This document shows positions 14,306 through 21,670 of a stretch of DNA of 64,000 nucleotides, piece after piece. Where the stretch lies: NCBI RefSeq assembly GCF_022647885.1, contig NZ_JALCLM010000001.1:744001-808000 (forward strand), given 5' to 3'. Position 1 is the first letter of the stretch; each line of letters begins with the position of its first letter. This DNA comes from Bifidobacterium sp. Its GTDB lineage: Bacteria; Actinomycetota; Actinomycetes; Actinomycetales; Bifidobacteriaceae. The translations under genes were made by a program, and so were the position numbers. The notes beneath the pieces were generated by a model. It was not told the DNA's origin and did not search any database. It saw only the letters and a list, made by a program, of their open reading frames with translations.

Positions 14306-15743
14306 ATCCGCAATGGTGCGTCACCTGTACACTCGCTTGCAGCGTTTACGTAAGATCCACGAGGATCTCGATCACTACTATCGCGGCGAGCAGCGTATCC
14401 AGACGATAGGGCTCGCCGTTCCTCCCGAGCTTCGCGTGTTCGAATTCCCATTGAATTGGCCTCGGGTGACGGTGGATACCGTAGTGCAACGCCAGCGTGT
14501 ACGCTCTTTCAGCCTTCCTGATGATCCCGATTCCAATAATTACCTTTCCGAGGTGTGGGAATCGAACAACATGGATTCCCAGAGTGTGCTGAACCACCTC
14601 GAAACGCGCGTGCAAGGGCATGGCTTCGTTTCTGTGGGAACCAATGAGGACGATAAAGAGCACCCTCTAATCACGGTTGAATCGTCGCGGTCCATGATTG
14701 CAGAAATCGACCCTCGCACACGCAGGATCACTGCTGCGCTCAGAATCTACTATGATCCGCTGCAACGTGCCGCACCCACCGAAGCGACGCTGTACCTACC
14801 TGATTCGACTATTTACCTGGAGCGTGTCAAGGGATGGCAATGGGCAATCAGTGATCGCGATGATCACGGTTTGCATCGTGTCCCGGTCGTGCAGTTCCTG
14901 AATCGGCCTCGGGTTGGCAACTTTGTGGGCGAATCGGAGATGAAGGATGTGCTCAAGCCCACGGACATGGCTGCTCGAGCGCTCATGGATTTGCAGGTTG
15001 CGATGGAAACCCACGCAGTGCCCGGTAAGTGGGCCACAGGCGTGAACAAGGATGACTTCATCGATGCAGAGACCGGCAAGATGGCGGCTTCATGGCAGGC
15101 GTATTACACGGCGATGACCGTGACACAGAGTCAAACTGCAAAATTCGGTCAGTTCCAGGCTTCTGAGCTTACGAACTTCAAGACGGTGATTGACATGCTT
15201 GCTGAGCAGGTGAGCTCCGTGACCGGTCTGCCTATGCGATATTTCGGGCAGAATACAGCCAACCCGGCAGCCGAGGGTGCGATTCGTGCCGATGAGGTGC
15301 GGTTGGTGAAGAACGTCGAGTTGAAGAACATGACCGATGGAGACTGTTGGGCAGACGTGATGGCACTGGCATACCGGTTCGGCAAAGGCGAGTGGCTTGA
15401 TGGCAATCGTATCCGCACCGATTGGGACGATCCGAACACCCCCACGTTCTCGCAGAAGGCTGATGCCATACAGAAACTCGTAGCATCAGGGATTCTCAGC
15501 CGTGAGGGTGCTTGGGACGAGATGGGCTGGTCTCAGGCCCGCAAAGATCTGGAACGGCAGCGATTCGATGAAACCGATGCAGCTCAATGGGAAAGCCTGT
15601 TGAAACCGGAGGCCACGAATGCAGACGATGGCGGGACAGGAAATGCCCAAGCTGGCGGTAATACAGGGCAAACACCTGCGGACGGTCAGCAACAGGGCAG
15701 TGATGCAAGTCATACAAGCCTGGCGGCAAAACCGGTCCGATGA
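14274..15743 (+). CDS. Portal protein (SPP1 Gp6-like)
   Basis: A 489-residue protein from ATG 14274 with AGGAGG just upstream. Diagnostic stretches are LNWPRVTVDTVVQRQRVRSF, the long helical wing, and FGQNTANPAAEGAIRADEVRLV near residue 325-345, typical of portal proteins of siphoviruses in Actinobacteria. The last 55 residues are Gly/Gln/Asn-rich and disordered. The portal forms the dodecameric gate for DNA entry and the tail connection. It overlaps the next gene by 125 bases. Confidence 0.9.
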   Translation: MAAVMELSSDESAMVRHLYTRLQRLRKIHEDLDHYYRGEQRIQTIGLAVPPELRVFEFPLNWPRVTVDTVVQRQRVRSFSLPDDPDSNNYLSEVWESNNMDSQSVLNHLETRVQGHGFVSVGTNEDDKEHPLITVESSRSMIAEIDPRTRRITAALRIYYDPLQRAAPTEATLYLPDSTIYLERVKGWQWAISDRDDHGLHRVPVVQFLNRPRVGNFVGESEMKDVLKPTDMAARALMDLQVAMETHAVPGKWATGVNKDDFIDAETGKMAASWQAYYTAMTVTQSQTAKFGQFQASELTNFKTVIDMLAEQVSSVTGLPMRYFGQNTANPAAEGAIRADEVRLVKNVELKNMTDGDCWADVMALAYRFGKGEWLDGNRIRTDWDDPNTPTFSQKADAIQKLVASGILSREGAWDEMGWSQARKDLERQRFDETDAAQWESLLKPEATNADDGGTGNAQAGGNTGQTPADGQQQGSDASHTSLAAKPVR

Positions 15744-16641
15744 CTTCGACCAGGCTTACGCGGATGCCTATGCGCCCATGCTATCCGCACTGGATTCAGC
15801 GCAACGGGACGTGGCCGACTACATGGCGGAAACCACGCCCGACGTGATGCGAAGCCTGGGAAGCCGCAACCTTGACTCCCCGGAATTCACCGTCAACACC
15901 ACTCAGCTGGTCGGGTGGGCCGGTAACGGGCAGAACACTTTCGATAACCTGTGGAGCAGTGTTCTGCTCGGCAAACAGTCGATAGCAGACGGCGTATCGA
16001 CGAACATGGCGCTCACCATAATAGAGAACAGTCTGGCGCTCCGATCTCGCACGATCCTCGCGGATACGGCGCGGGCATCTTCGCTGCTGTCTGCGAAGTC
16101 TCACAGTTTCGCCGCACATTATGTGCGCATGCTGACACCCCCGTCCTGCGGACGTTGTGCGATTCTCGCGGGGATGCCCTCAGGCAGGAAAGCGTTCGAA
16201 CGGCATCCGCATTGCGATTGCGTGGCGGCGTGGAGCACTGATGAACGTTCTCTGGCCAAGCATTATGCGAATGCCACGGACTATCTGAACTCGCTGAGTT
16301 CGCAAGACCTGGCAAAGACCCTGGGGTCTCAAGCCAACGCCCAAGCGTGGAAAGACGGAGCGGACCTCAACCAACTGGTGAACGCTTACCGCAGGAGCGG
16401 CAGTGTGCGGCCCGCGCAGTTGTACGGCAGAACCATCAAATACACGTCTGATGGAACCACGAAGCGAGGCTGGGCGTATTCCCGTATGAAACAGGCCGGA
16501 TATGTCAAAGGGCATGTGAAATACGGGTCGAAATACTGGCGAGCGGACCGGCCCAGATTGATGCCTGAAAGCATCTACCAGATCGCAGGCAGTGACCATG
16601 CCAAAGCGATGAGACTGCTCGACAATTACGGGTGGCTGTAA
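15619..16641 (+). CDS. MuF-like minor head protein
   Basis: A 340-residue protein starting inside the portal gene. The central motif PPSCGRCAILAGMPSG...FERHPHCDCVAAW is the Cys/His signature of Mu gpF/SPP1 gp7-type head morphogenesis proteins. These bind the portal and sit inside the capsid; some carry fused toxin or protease domains. The C-terminal 90 residues (RGWAYSRMKQAGYVKGHVKYG...RPRLMPESIYQIAG) form an extra basic region but show no catalytic signature I can name. A terminator-like hairpin follows. Confidence 0.8.
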   Translation: MQTMAGQEMPKLAVIQGKHLRTVSNRAVMQVIQAWRQNRSDDFDQAYADAYAPMLSALDSAQRDVADYMAETTPDVMRSLGSRNLDSPEFTVNTTQLVGWAGNGQNTFDNLWSSVLLGKQSIADGVSTNMALTIIENSLALRSRTILADTARASSLLSAKSHSFAAHYVRMLTPPSCGRCAILAGMPSGRKAFERHPHCDCVAAWSTDERSLAKHYANATDYLNSLSSQDLAKTLGSQANAQAWKDGADLNQLVNAYRRSGSVRPAQLYGRTIKYTSDGTTKRGWAYSRMKQAGYVKGHVKYGSKYWRADRPRLMPESIYQIAGSDHAKAMRLLDNYGWL

Positions 16642-16665
16642 ACAGCCTCTCTTATCTAATTTTTA

Positions 16666-16690
16666 CCGCTCGTGCGATGCGAGTGGCTTT
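16666..16690 (+). terminator. Hairpin between MuF-like and scaffold genes
   Basis: CCGCTCG (16666-16672) pairs with CGAGTGG (16680-16686, one G-T pair) and is followed by CTTTTG. The short T-run suggests a leaky terminator that reduces transcription between packaging and capsid genes, or a processing site. Confidence 0.45.
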
Positions 16691-16726
16691 TGCCATGCGA
16701 TGTGGCGCAATCAACAAGGAGAAACT

Positions 16727-17278
16727 ATGCATACACGTTGGAACTTTCTTCGGCATGTTCGCATGATCGTCGCTGATGGCGGCGAAGGCAGCGGAACAGA
16801 CAGCGGTCAGGGCGATCCTGAACCAAAGCCGGATGAAAACCACGCAGAACAGCAGGGCGTCGAGTCCGAGAAACTTGGCGAGAACGGTCTTAGGGCTTTG
16901 AAGGCCGAACGTGAGGCGAACAAGGCCGCGAAAGCCAAGCTTGCCGAATACGAGGCTCAGATCCAAGCGTTCAAGGACAAAGACAAGACCGAATCCGAGA
17001 AGGAAGCCGAACGGTTGCAGGCATTGGAGAAATCCAATTCCGAGAACGCTCGAAAGGCCTTGCAATATGAGGTTGCGGCGGAGAAAGGTATCCCCTTGAA
17101 GCTCGCCGCACGACTTCATGGTGCGGACAAGGATGCCATGCTCGCTGATGCAGATGAACTTCTCCCGTTGATTCAGCAAACCAAGCCGAACATTCCCAAG
17201 CCCGACAAGAGCCAGGGCAGAGGCGGCAAGCCAAAGCCTGCGTCACTGTCTGCGGCGATTGCTGGACATCTGAAATAA
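16727..17278 (+). CDS. Capsid scaffolding protein
   Basis: A 183-residue, highly charged, mainly helical protein starting at ATG 16727 behind AAGGAG. It has a Gly/Asp-rich acidic N-terminus, a long coiled-coil segment (about residues 50-115, KAEREANKAAKAKLAEYEAQ and onwards) and a basic C-terminus (PKPDKSQGRGGKPKP) of the kind that contacts the major capsid protein. Position just before the capsid gene and this composition are the hallmarks of scaffolds. It directs prohead assembly and leaves before DNA packaging. Confidence 0.8.
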   Translation: MHTRWNFLRHVRMIVADGGEGSGTDSGQGDPEPKPDENHAEQQGVESEKLGENGLRALKAEREANKAAKAKLAEYEAQIQAFKDKDKTESEKEAERLQALEKSNSENARKALQYEVAAEKGIPLKLAARLHGADKDAMLADADELLPLIQQTKPNIPKPDKSQGRGGKPKPASLSAAIAGHLK

Positions 17279-17296
17279 CCCTTAAGGAGGGTAAAC

Positions 17297-18268
17297 ATGG
17301 CAGTAACACTGGCGGAAGCCAAAAACAATGCGTTGGAAGACTATGACCCGATGGTCATCGACGAGTTCCGCAAGAACTCGGAAATCCTCGACTCCCTCAT
17401 CTTCGACGATGTGGTGAATCCCGCTGGCGGCGGTGCGACGCTCACCTACTCATACCGCCGTCTCGCAACCCAGCCGACCGCCGCTTTCCGTGCGATCAAC
17501 AGCGAGTACACCCCGCAGGAAGTCACCACGCAGAAGTTTTCCGTCGATCTGGCGGTTCTCGGTGGCAGCTTCGAAGTTGACCGCGTGCTCGCAAACCTTG
17601 GACCGGAGGCTTCCGGCTCCATCGCCTTGAACATCACCCAGAAGGTCAAGGCTGCAACCACCTTGTTCCAGGACACTATCATCAACGGTGACACCGCCAC
17701 TGATGCGAACGCGTTCGATGGTCTGGACAAGGCGCTGACCGGTTCAAGCACCGAGGATGCAACTTCCATGCCTGACTGGACAGACGTTTCCGACAATGGG
17801 TTCAAGATCCTTGATTCACTTGATTCGTTCTTGAGTCTGCTCGACGGTGACCCAACAGTTCTCGTTGGCAATGCGAAGGCGTTGGCGAAGATTCGTGCGG
17901 CAGCACGTCGCACCAGCCAGTATGTGAAGGATCCCATCGAGGATCTCCTCGGCGCGAACGGCCGCCCTATCACCCGTGAGACCTACGGCAACATTCTGCT
18001 CGTGGATGCAGGTGCTAAGGCAGGCACCAACGATCCGATCATTCCAGTGGACTCCACTACCGGTACGTCGGACGTGTACGCATACCGTGTCGGACTTGAC
18101 GGCTTCCATGGCGTCTCCGTTTCTGGCGGTCAGCTTGTACAGACATGGCTCCCGGACTTCACCACCGCCGATGCGGTGAAGAAGGGCGAGGTCGAACTTG
18201 GCCCCATCGCCGTCGCGCTGAAGGCCACCAAGGCAGCAGCCGTCCTTCGCGGGGTGAAGGTGCAATGA
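17297..18268 (+). CDS. Major capsid protein, HK97 fold
   Basis: A 323-residue protein directly after the scaffold with a strong GGAGGG ribosome-binding site. Recognisable parts are an N-terminal helix (DYDPMVIDEFRKNSEILDSL), a TYSYRRL strand, the segment QEVTTQKFSVDLAVLGGSFEVDR, the LFQDTIINGD spine region and a C-terminal LGPIAVALKATKAAAV. The order matches HK97-fold capsid proteins of actinophages. No protease is fused. Four-base overlap with the next gene. Confidence 0.88.
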   Translation: MAVTLAEAKNNALEDYDPMVIDEFRKNSEILDSLIFDDVVNPAGGGATLTYSYRRLATQPTAAFRAINSEYTPQEVTTQKFSVDLAVLGGSFEVDRVLANLGPEASGSIALNITQKVKAATTLFQDTIINGDTATDANAFDGLDKALTGSSTEDATSMPDWTDVSDNGFKILDSLDSFLSLLDGDPTVLVGNAKALAKIRAAARRTSQYVKDPIEDLLGANGRPITRETYGNILLVDAGAKAGTNDPIIPVDSTTGTSDVYAYRVGLDGFHGVSVSGGQLVQTWLPDFTTADAVKKGEVELGPIAVALKATKAAAVLRGVKVQ

Positions 18269-18441
18269 GCTGGACAGTGAAGACCCCGGTCAAGGGCTTC
18301 ACCGGTGACGTCGCAGGTGTTGATTTCCACAACGGTATCGGCACCTGCGATTCCGACATCTCGTACTTCCAACGTCATGGATACGAGATTACGGAAGACA
18401 AGCCAGCAAAGCCAAAGTCAACAGCCACAGCGAAAAAGTGA
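18265..18441 (+). CDS. Small head protein (58 aa)
   Basis: A 58-residue protein beginning MSWTVKTPVKGFTGDVAGVDF and ending with a Lys/Ala/Thr-rich tail. A Gly-rich core followed by SYFQRHGYEI resembles the small head proteins found right after the capsid gene in many siphoviruses, where the conserved Tyr-Phe-x-x-x-Gly-Tyr motif lies near the end. Its stop is seven bases before the next start. Possibly a capsid decoration or connector accessory protein. Confidence 0.65.
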   Translation: MSWTVKTPVKGFTGDVAGVDFHNGIGTCDSDISYFQRHGYEITEDKPAKPKSTATAKK

Positions 18442-18448
18442 GGTAGCC

Positions 18449-18895
18449 ATGCCTGACGATTCACAGGTGGCCAAATACGCGACGATCTCCGATGTTGCCG
18501 ATGAATTAGGCGAAGATATCGTCGAAGAAAGCGCACGGGGGAAACAGATTCAACGGTGGCTCAACAGGGCTGAGCGCAATATCCGTGCCCGAGTGACCGA
18601 ATTGGATAATTGGGCTGCTGCCGATGCTGATTACAAGGCGTCTGTGAACGACGTGGAAGTTTCGGCAGTGGAACGTAAAGCGCGGAACCCCGATGGTATG
18701 CGATCCATGATGACACAGATCGATGACGGCAACTTCCAGCAAACCGTGGATAACTCACGATCTACTGGTGAGATCGTCATACTCGACTCCGAGTGGTCCA
18801 TACTGTTGAAAAGCGCTTCCACCACGGCGTTCAGTGTCATCGCGCAGGCTCAACCGGACGCCTTCCCCTTGCCCTCATACCCCTACGGCTATTAG
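18449..18895 (+). CDS. Head-tail connector / adaptor protein (Gp15/Gp19-like)
   Basis: A 148-residue protein from ATG 18449 (AGGTAG upstream). It begins with a helical part (ISDVADELGEDIVEESARGK) followed by QIQRWLNRAERNIRARV and VSAVERKARNPDGMRSM, the pattern of phage head-tail adaptors. The C-terminus is Pro/Tyr-rich. In related siphoviruses this protein binds the portal and starts the neck. The call rests on motif order and on its position between capsid and stopper genes. Confidence 0.7.
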   Translation: MPDDSQVAKYATISDVADELGEDIVEESARGKQIQRWLNRAERNIRARVTELDNWAAADADYKASVNDVEVSAVERKARNPDGMRSMMTQIDDGNFQQTVDNSRSTGEIVILDSEWSILLKSASTTAFSVIAQAQPDAFPLPSYPYGY

Positions 18896-18904
18896 GAGGT
18901 CATC

Positions 18905-19342
18905 ATGGATGTGCTGAGCATGGTGCAGACTGCGTTGCCGCGACTTCGTGAACAGGCTGATCGGCTCATGACCGATCGCTTCAGCATCCAGAGATACACC
19001 GGCAAAACGGTCACCGACCCTGATACGGGGGTGGATACGCCGGAAGTGCTGCCGGTGGCCGAGACCATCGGCAAGGTGCAGACCTCGGGGGGCATCGCCT
19101 CCCAGGTGGTCACCGCGTCCGGTGACAGCAGCAACGTGGGCGGCAACGTGCCCGTATGGAGCCTGTACCTGCATTTCCCCGCATCTCTCACCGGACTCAA
19201 GGAGAAGGACGTGGCGGTATGCACCGCCTCGGACGATCCCGACCTGATAGGCAGGAAATTTCGGCTAGTAAATCTGCAATCTGAGAAATCGCATGCCACT
19301 GCCAGACGGTGGAACGTCCAGGAGATGCCGGAAGGAGATTGA
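18905..19342 (+). CDS. Head-tail stopper-like protein
   Basis: A 145-residue, beta-rich protein. It starts MDVLSMVQTALPRLREQADRLM and continues with a RFSIQRYTGKTVTDPDTGVD strand pair, a common opening for head closure proteins in actinophages (DUF6093-like). The last part (GRKFRLVNLQSEKSHATARR) resembles the closing strands of the stopper barrel. It would seal the neck below the connector. Assignment by position and pattern. Confidence 0.65.
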   Translation: MDVLSMVQTALPRLREQADRLMTDRFSIQRYTGKTVTDPDTGVDTPEVLPVAETIGKVQTSGGIASQVVTASGDSSNVGGNVPVWSLYLHFPASLTGLKEKDVAVCTASDDPDLIGRKFRLVNLQSEKSHATARRWNVQEMPEGD

Positions 19343-19343
19343 C

Positions 19344-19715
19344 ATGGCCATGATTGACGTATCCCAAGTGAACGCGCTCGCTCAAAAGCTCGCGGCGGCC
19401 CCGTTGAAGAAGCAGGCTTTGGTCGCGGCGGCGGTGAAGAAGGGCGCGCAGAACATCAAGGAAGCGATCCAAGAGGATGTGCAGGGGTCATCCAACAAGG
19501 CCATCCGCCGCATTCCCATCGCCTATGAGATGAAAGCCGAGAGCACGCGCATCGAGGCTGACATCGGACCCCGCAAGGAAGGTGCCGGCAATCTCGCCAA
19601 CATCGCCTTCTTCGGCACCGAACGCGGCGGTGGCACGCACAAGTTCTACGGGCATGGTGAGGACGAGCTTCCGACAGCCGCCGATTACGTGCGCAAGGCG
19701 GCTGAAGGCCTATGA
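19344..19715 (+). CDS. Neck protein of HK97 gp10-like type
   Basis: A 123-residue protein from ATG 19344. It opens with two helices (VSQVNALAQKLAAAPLKKQA, LVAAAVKKGAQNIKEAIQED) followed by a Gly-rich part containing IAFFGTERGGGTHKFYGHG. This helix-then-Gly/Thr/His loop is typical of the HK97 gp10/minor structural family that lies between stopper and tail terminator. Four-base overlap with the next gene. Confidence 0.65.
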   Translation: MAMIDVSQVNALAQKLAAAPLKKQALVAAAVKKGAQNIKEAIQEDVQGSSNKAIRRIPIAYEMKAESTRIEADIGPRKEGAGNLANIAFFGTERGGGTHKFYGHGEDELPTAADYVRKAAEGL

Positions 19716-20107
19716 CCTCGTACTCCCAAGCCCGTGCCGCAATTATCTCGCTTATCCCCGCGCTCACAGGATGGACCGTGTATATGGATGGCATAGCCAC
19801 GGGGAAGAAACCCCCATGGATTGTGGTCAGCCTCTCGGAGAACGGGCGTGAGCATACCGAGGGGCTGGCGACCACGAATCATCTCGCCACGCTGGACGTG
19901 CGCGTGGTGAGTACGTCGGAGACCAGCATCGGCGTCATCTGCGACAAGCTGACCTCAGCGCTGGATGGGGCCTCGCCCGGCGGCGGTGTGGGGTCTCTGG
20001 TCCCTGACATCGACTCAGGGGTGTATGCGTCCGAACTCATCGACCCGGACACCTCCGTACCGTTCCTGATGCGCGTGCTCACCTGGCGCACCGGATGGCC
20101 CGCCTGA
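19712..20107 (+). CDS. Tail terminator protein
   Basis: A 131-residue protein with the segment ALTGWTVYMDGIATGKKPPW and a central VVSLSENGREHTEG stretch. A strand pattern THLATLDVRVVS-like follows (HLATLDVRVVSTSETSIG), then a Gly-rich loop and a C-terminal strand RVLTWRTGW. This is the usual build of phage tail terminators, which cap the tail tube and join it to the neck. A terminator hairpin lies 22 bp downstream, right before the tube protein gene. Confidence 0.7.
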   Translation: MTSYSQARAAIISLIPALTGWTVYMDGIATGKKPPWIVVSLSENGREHTEGLATTNHLATLDVRVVSTSETSIGVICDKLTSALDGASPGGGVGSLVPDIDSGVYASELIDPDTSVPFLMRVLTWRTGWPA

Positions 20108-20128
20108 CACAACACAATCAACAATTTC

Positions 20129-20157
20129 AAGCCTTGGTATCACGCCAGGGCTTTTTT
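20129..20157 (+). terminator. Intrinsic terminator before the tail tube gene
   Basis: AAGCCTTGG and CCAGGGCTT (with one G-T pair) enclose a 7-nt loop; six T follow at 20152-20157. A good intrinsic terminator placed inside the late operon, probably leaky or antiterminated. Confidence 0.7.
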
Positions 20158-20181
20158 CATACCCAAATTAAGGAGTAACAC

Positions 20182-20694
20182 ATGGCATTGCCCAAGGCAT
20201 CCCTCGAAGATGGCAAGTTCCTCACCGTGTTCGTGCCGACTATCGCCGACATCACCACACCCACCGTGGCCGAACTCACAACCCCACTGGTGGCGTTGTC
20301 GGATTACCTGGTAGCCGACGGTTTCAAAATCACCCACTCGCAGGATTTCGCCGATGATGACCGCGAGGCATCACCTGCTGTCGGCCAGATTCCAGGCCAG
20401 GAGAAATACACGGACGGCTCCCTGCAGGTGATCGACAACACCAACATCTCAGATGAGGAGAATGTGGCGGTCGAGAAACTCACCAAGGGGATGAAGGGAT
20501 ATATCGTGCGCCGTCGCGGCAGGGACAACAAGGAACCCTTCGCCGCTGGCGACATCGTATCCGTGTACGCGGTCACCATCGGCATCAAGACCCCTGTAGC
20601 CCATGCTGCGAACGCACGTCAGATGAGCACCATCAGCTATTCGGCGGACCCCAGCTCGCAGGATGAGACCGCCACGGTTTCTGCCGGAGCCTGA
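20182..20694 (+). CDS. Major tail (tube) protein
   Basis: A 170-residue acidic, beta-rich protein from ATG 20182 (AAGGAG upstream). The opening MALPKASLEDGKFLTVFVPT, then a repeated strand pattern with RREASP-like DDREASPAVGQIPGQ, fits small actinophage tube proteins without an Ig-like C-terminal domain. It lies between two hairpin terminators, which would set its transcript apart for high expression. It polymerises around the tape measure protein to form the tail tube. Confidence 0.8.
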   Translation: MALPKASLEDGKFLTVFVPTIADITTPTVAELTTPLVALSDYLVADGFKITHSQDFADDDREASPAVGQIPGQEKYTDGSLQVIDNTNISDEENVAVEKLTKGMKGYIVRRRGRDNKEPFAAGDIVSVYAVTIGIKTPVAHAANARQMSTISYSADPSSQDETATVSAGA

Positions 20695-20705
20695 CCTTTG
20701 ATTCC

Positions 20706-20751
20706 CTTGCCTGTGTGCGCTGGGTCGCTCCCGCATTCAGGCAAGCTTTTT
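20706..20751 (+). terminator. Intrinsic terminator after the tail tube gene
   Basis: CTTGCCTG (20706-20713) and CAGGCAAG (20738-20745) form a perfect 8-bp stem with a GC-rich 24-nt loop region that can pair further; five T follow at 20747-20751. Confidence 0.7.
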
Positions 20752-20795
20752 ACTTCTTCCTCTGGTAGCGGCCGCATATCTTTAGGAGCGACAAA

Positions 20796-21293
20796 TTGAC
20801 TATCACCATTACCAAACCCACCGCGAAGGTGGAGGTCATCACCGATGTGAATGTGCTGAGGGACTTGATCGAAGCGTTCAACGTTCTCAACCAGCTGCAA
20901 GAGGCGAACAAGCCCGCCAAGACCGTGCAGGCGCAGAAAACCAAGACCCGTAAAATCATGAAACAGGTGGATGAATCCACGCTGATCTTCGTTTTGCACG
21001 GGTTGAATTCCAGTGCATGGAACCTCTTGGTCGTAAAACACTCATCCGCTAAGGGCAATGTGGTCGTCAAGGATTGGCCCGCTCTGATTATGGATGCGAT
21101 CCCCGGCATGCTGGACGGGGTGCGCTGGAAGCTCCCGCATGACGGCGTGCAGGACGTGGCTTTGACGAACGATGAGTTGCATGAACTGCTCGAATCGTTG
21201 ACAGACTCGCAGGCGCAGGAGCTGATGGTGCAAATTCAGACGTTGAACACTCCTGTGGCCTCGGTCCCAAAAGAATTGCGGGACCGTCTCTAG
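20796..21293 (+). CDS. Tail assembly chaperone, upstream frame
   Basis: A 165-residue protein with a TTG start at 20796 and TAGGAG nine bases upstream. It has a beta-rich opening (TITITKPTAKVEVITDVNVL) and a helical, charged body that ends LASVPKELRDRL-like. Position between tube and tape measure genes identifies it as the gpG-like chaperone, which coats the tape measure protein. A C CCA AAA heptamer at 21266-21272, eight codons before the stop, allows a -1 shift into the downstream frame to give the longer gpGT-like form. Confidence 0.8.
   Translation: MTITITKPTAKVEVITDVNVLRDLIEAFNVLNQLQEANKPAKTVQAQKTKTRKIMKQVDESTLIFVLHGLNSSAWNLLVVKHSSAKGNVVVKDWPALIMDAIPGMLDGVRWKLPHDGVQDVALTNDELHELLESLTDSQAQELMVQIQTLNTPVASVPKELRDRL
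21266..21272 (+). promoter_or_regulatory. Programmed -1 frameshift heptamer
   Basis: CCCAAAA stands in the correct phase (C, CCA, AAA) near the end of the chaperone gene. Both tRNAs can re-pair after slipping one base back. The -1 frame then reads without a stop from 21266 to 21661. Confidence 0.8.
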
Positions 21294-21661
21294 CTGACCT
21301 GCTGGCAGATAACCCGCAAATCCTCTCGGAGCTCAGATGCGCGAAGAGCCTCGGCGTGAGCTACAAGCGGTTTCTCGGATGGGAGCCGACACCTGACGAT
21401 TCGGTGGAATGGGACTCCACAGAACGCGAGTGGATGCTAGCCCTGCAAACCTACGAGAACGCGCACGTCTGCCCAGTATGCGGCATGGACATCGATTTCT
21501 GCCATGACGAACACCAGGTGCGAAGCGTTTTCAAACGCAGCGATGTCACCACATGTTTCGTCGGTGAGATGCGTGAGAAAAGCATGCGCGCGTTCGCCGA
21601 GTCGGGCGACGTGATCGCTCCAAACTCCCAGACCACGAAACTCGTCACAACAACCGAATAG
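21266..21661 (+). CDS. Tail assembly chaperone, frameshift extension
   Basis: The -1 frame is open from the slippery site through LADLLADNPQILSELRCAKS, then SYKRFLGWEP and VCPVCGMDIDFCHDEH, to 21661. A separate start (GTG 21356) exists but has no ribosome-binding site, so translation by frameshifting is favoured. In lambda and mycobacteriophages the fused product is made at a few per cent and is needed for tail assembly. The Cys-x2-Cys and His residues suggest a zinc site in this extension. It ends ten bases before the tape measure start. Confidence 0.78.
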   Translation, partial: PKRIAGPSLADLLADNPQILSELRCAKSLGVSYKRFLGWEPTPDDSVEWDSTEREWMLALQTYENAHVCPVCGMDIDFCHDEHQVRSVFKRSDVTTCFVGEMREKSMRAFAESGDVIAPNSQTTKLVTTTE

Positions 21662-21670
21662 AGGTGCGTC

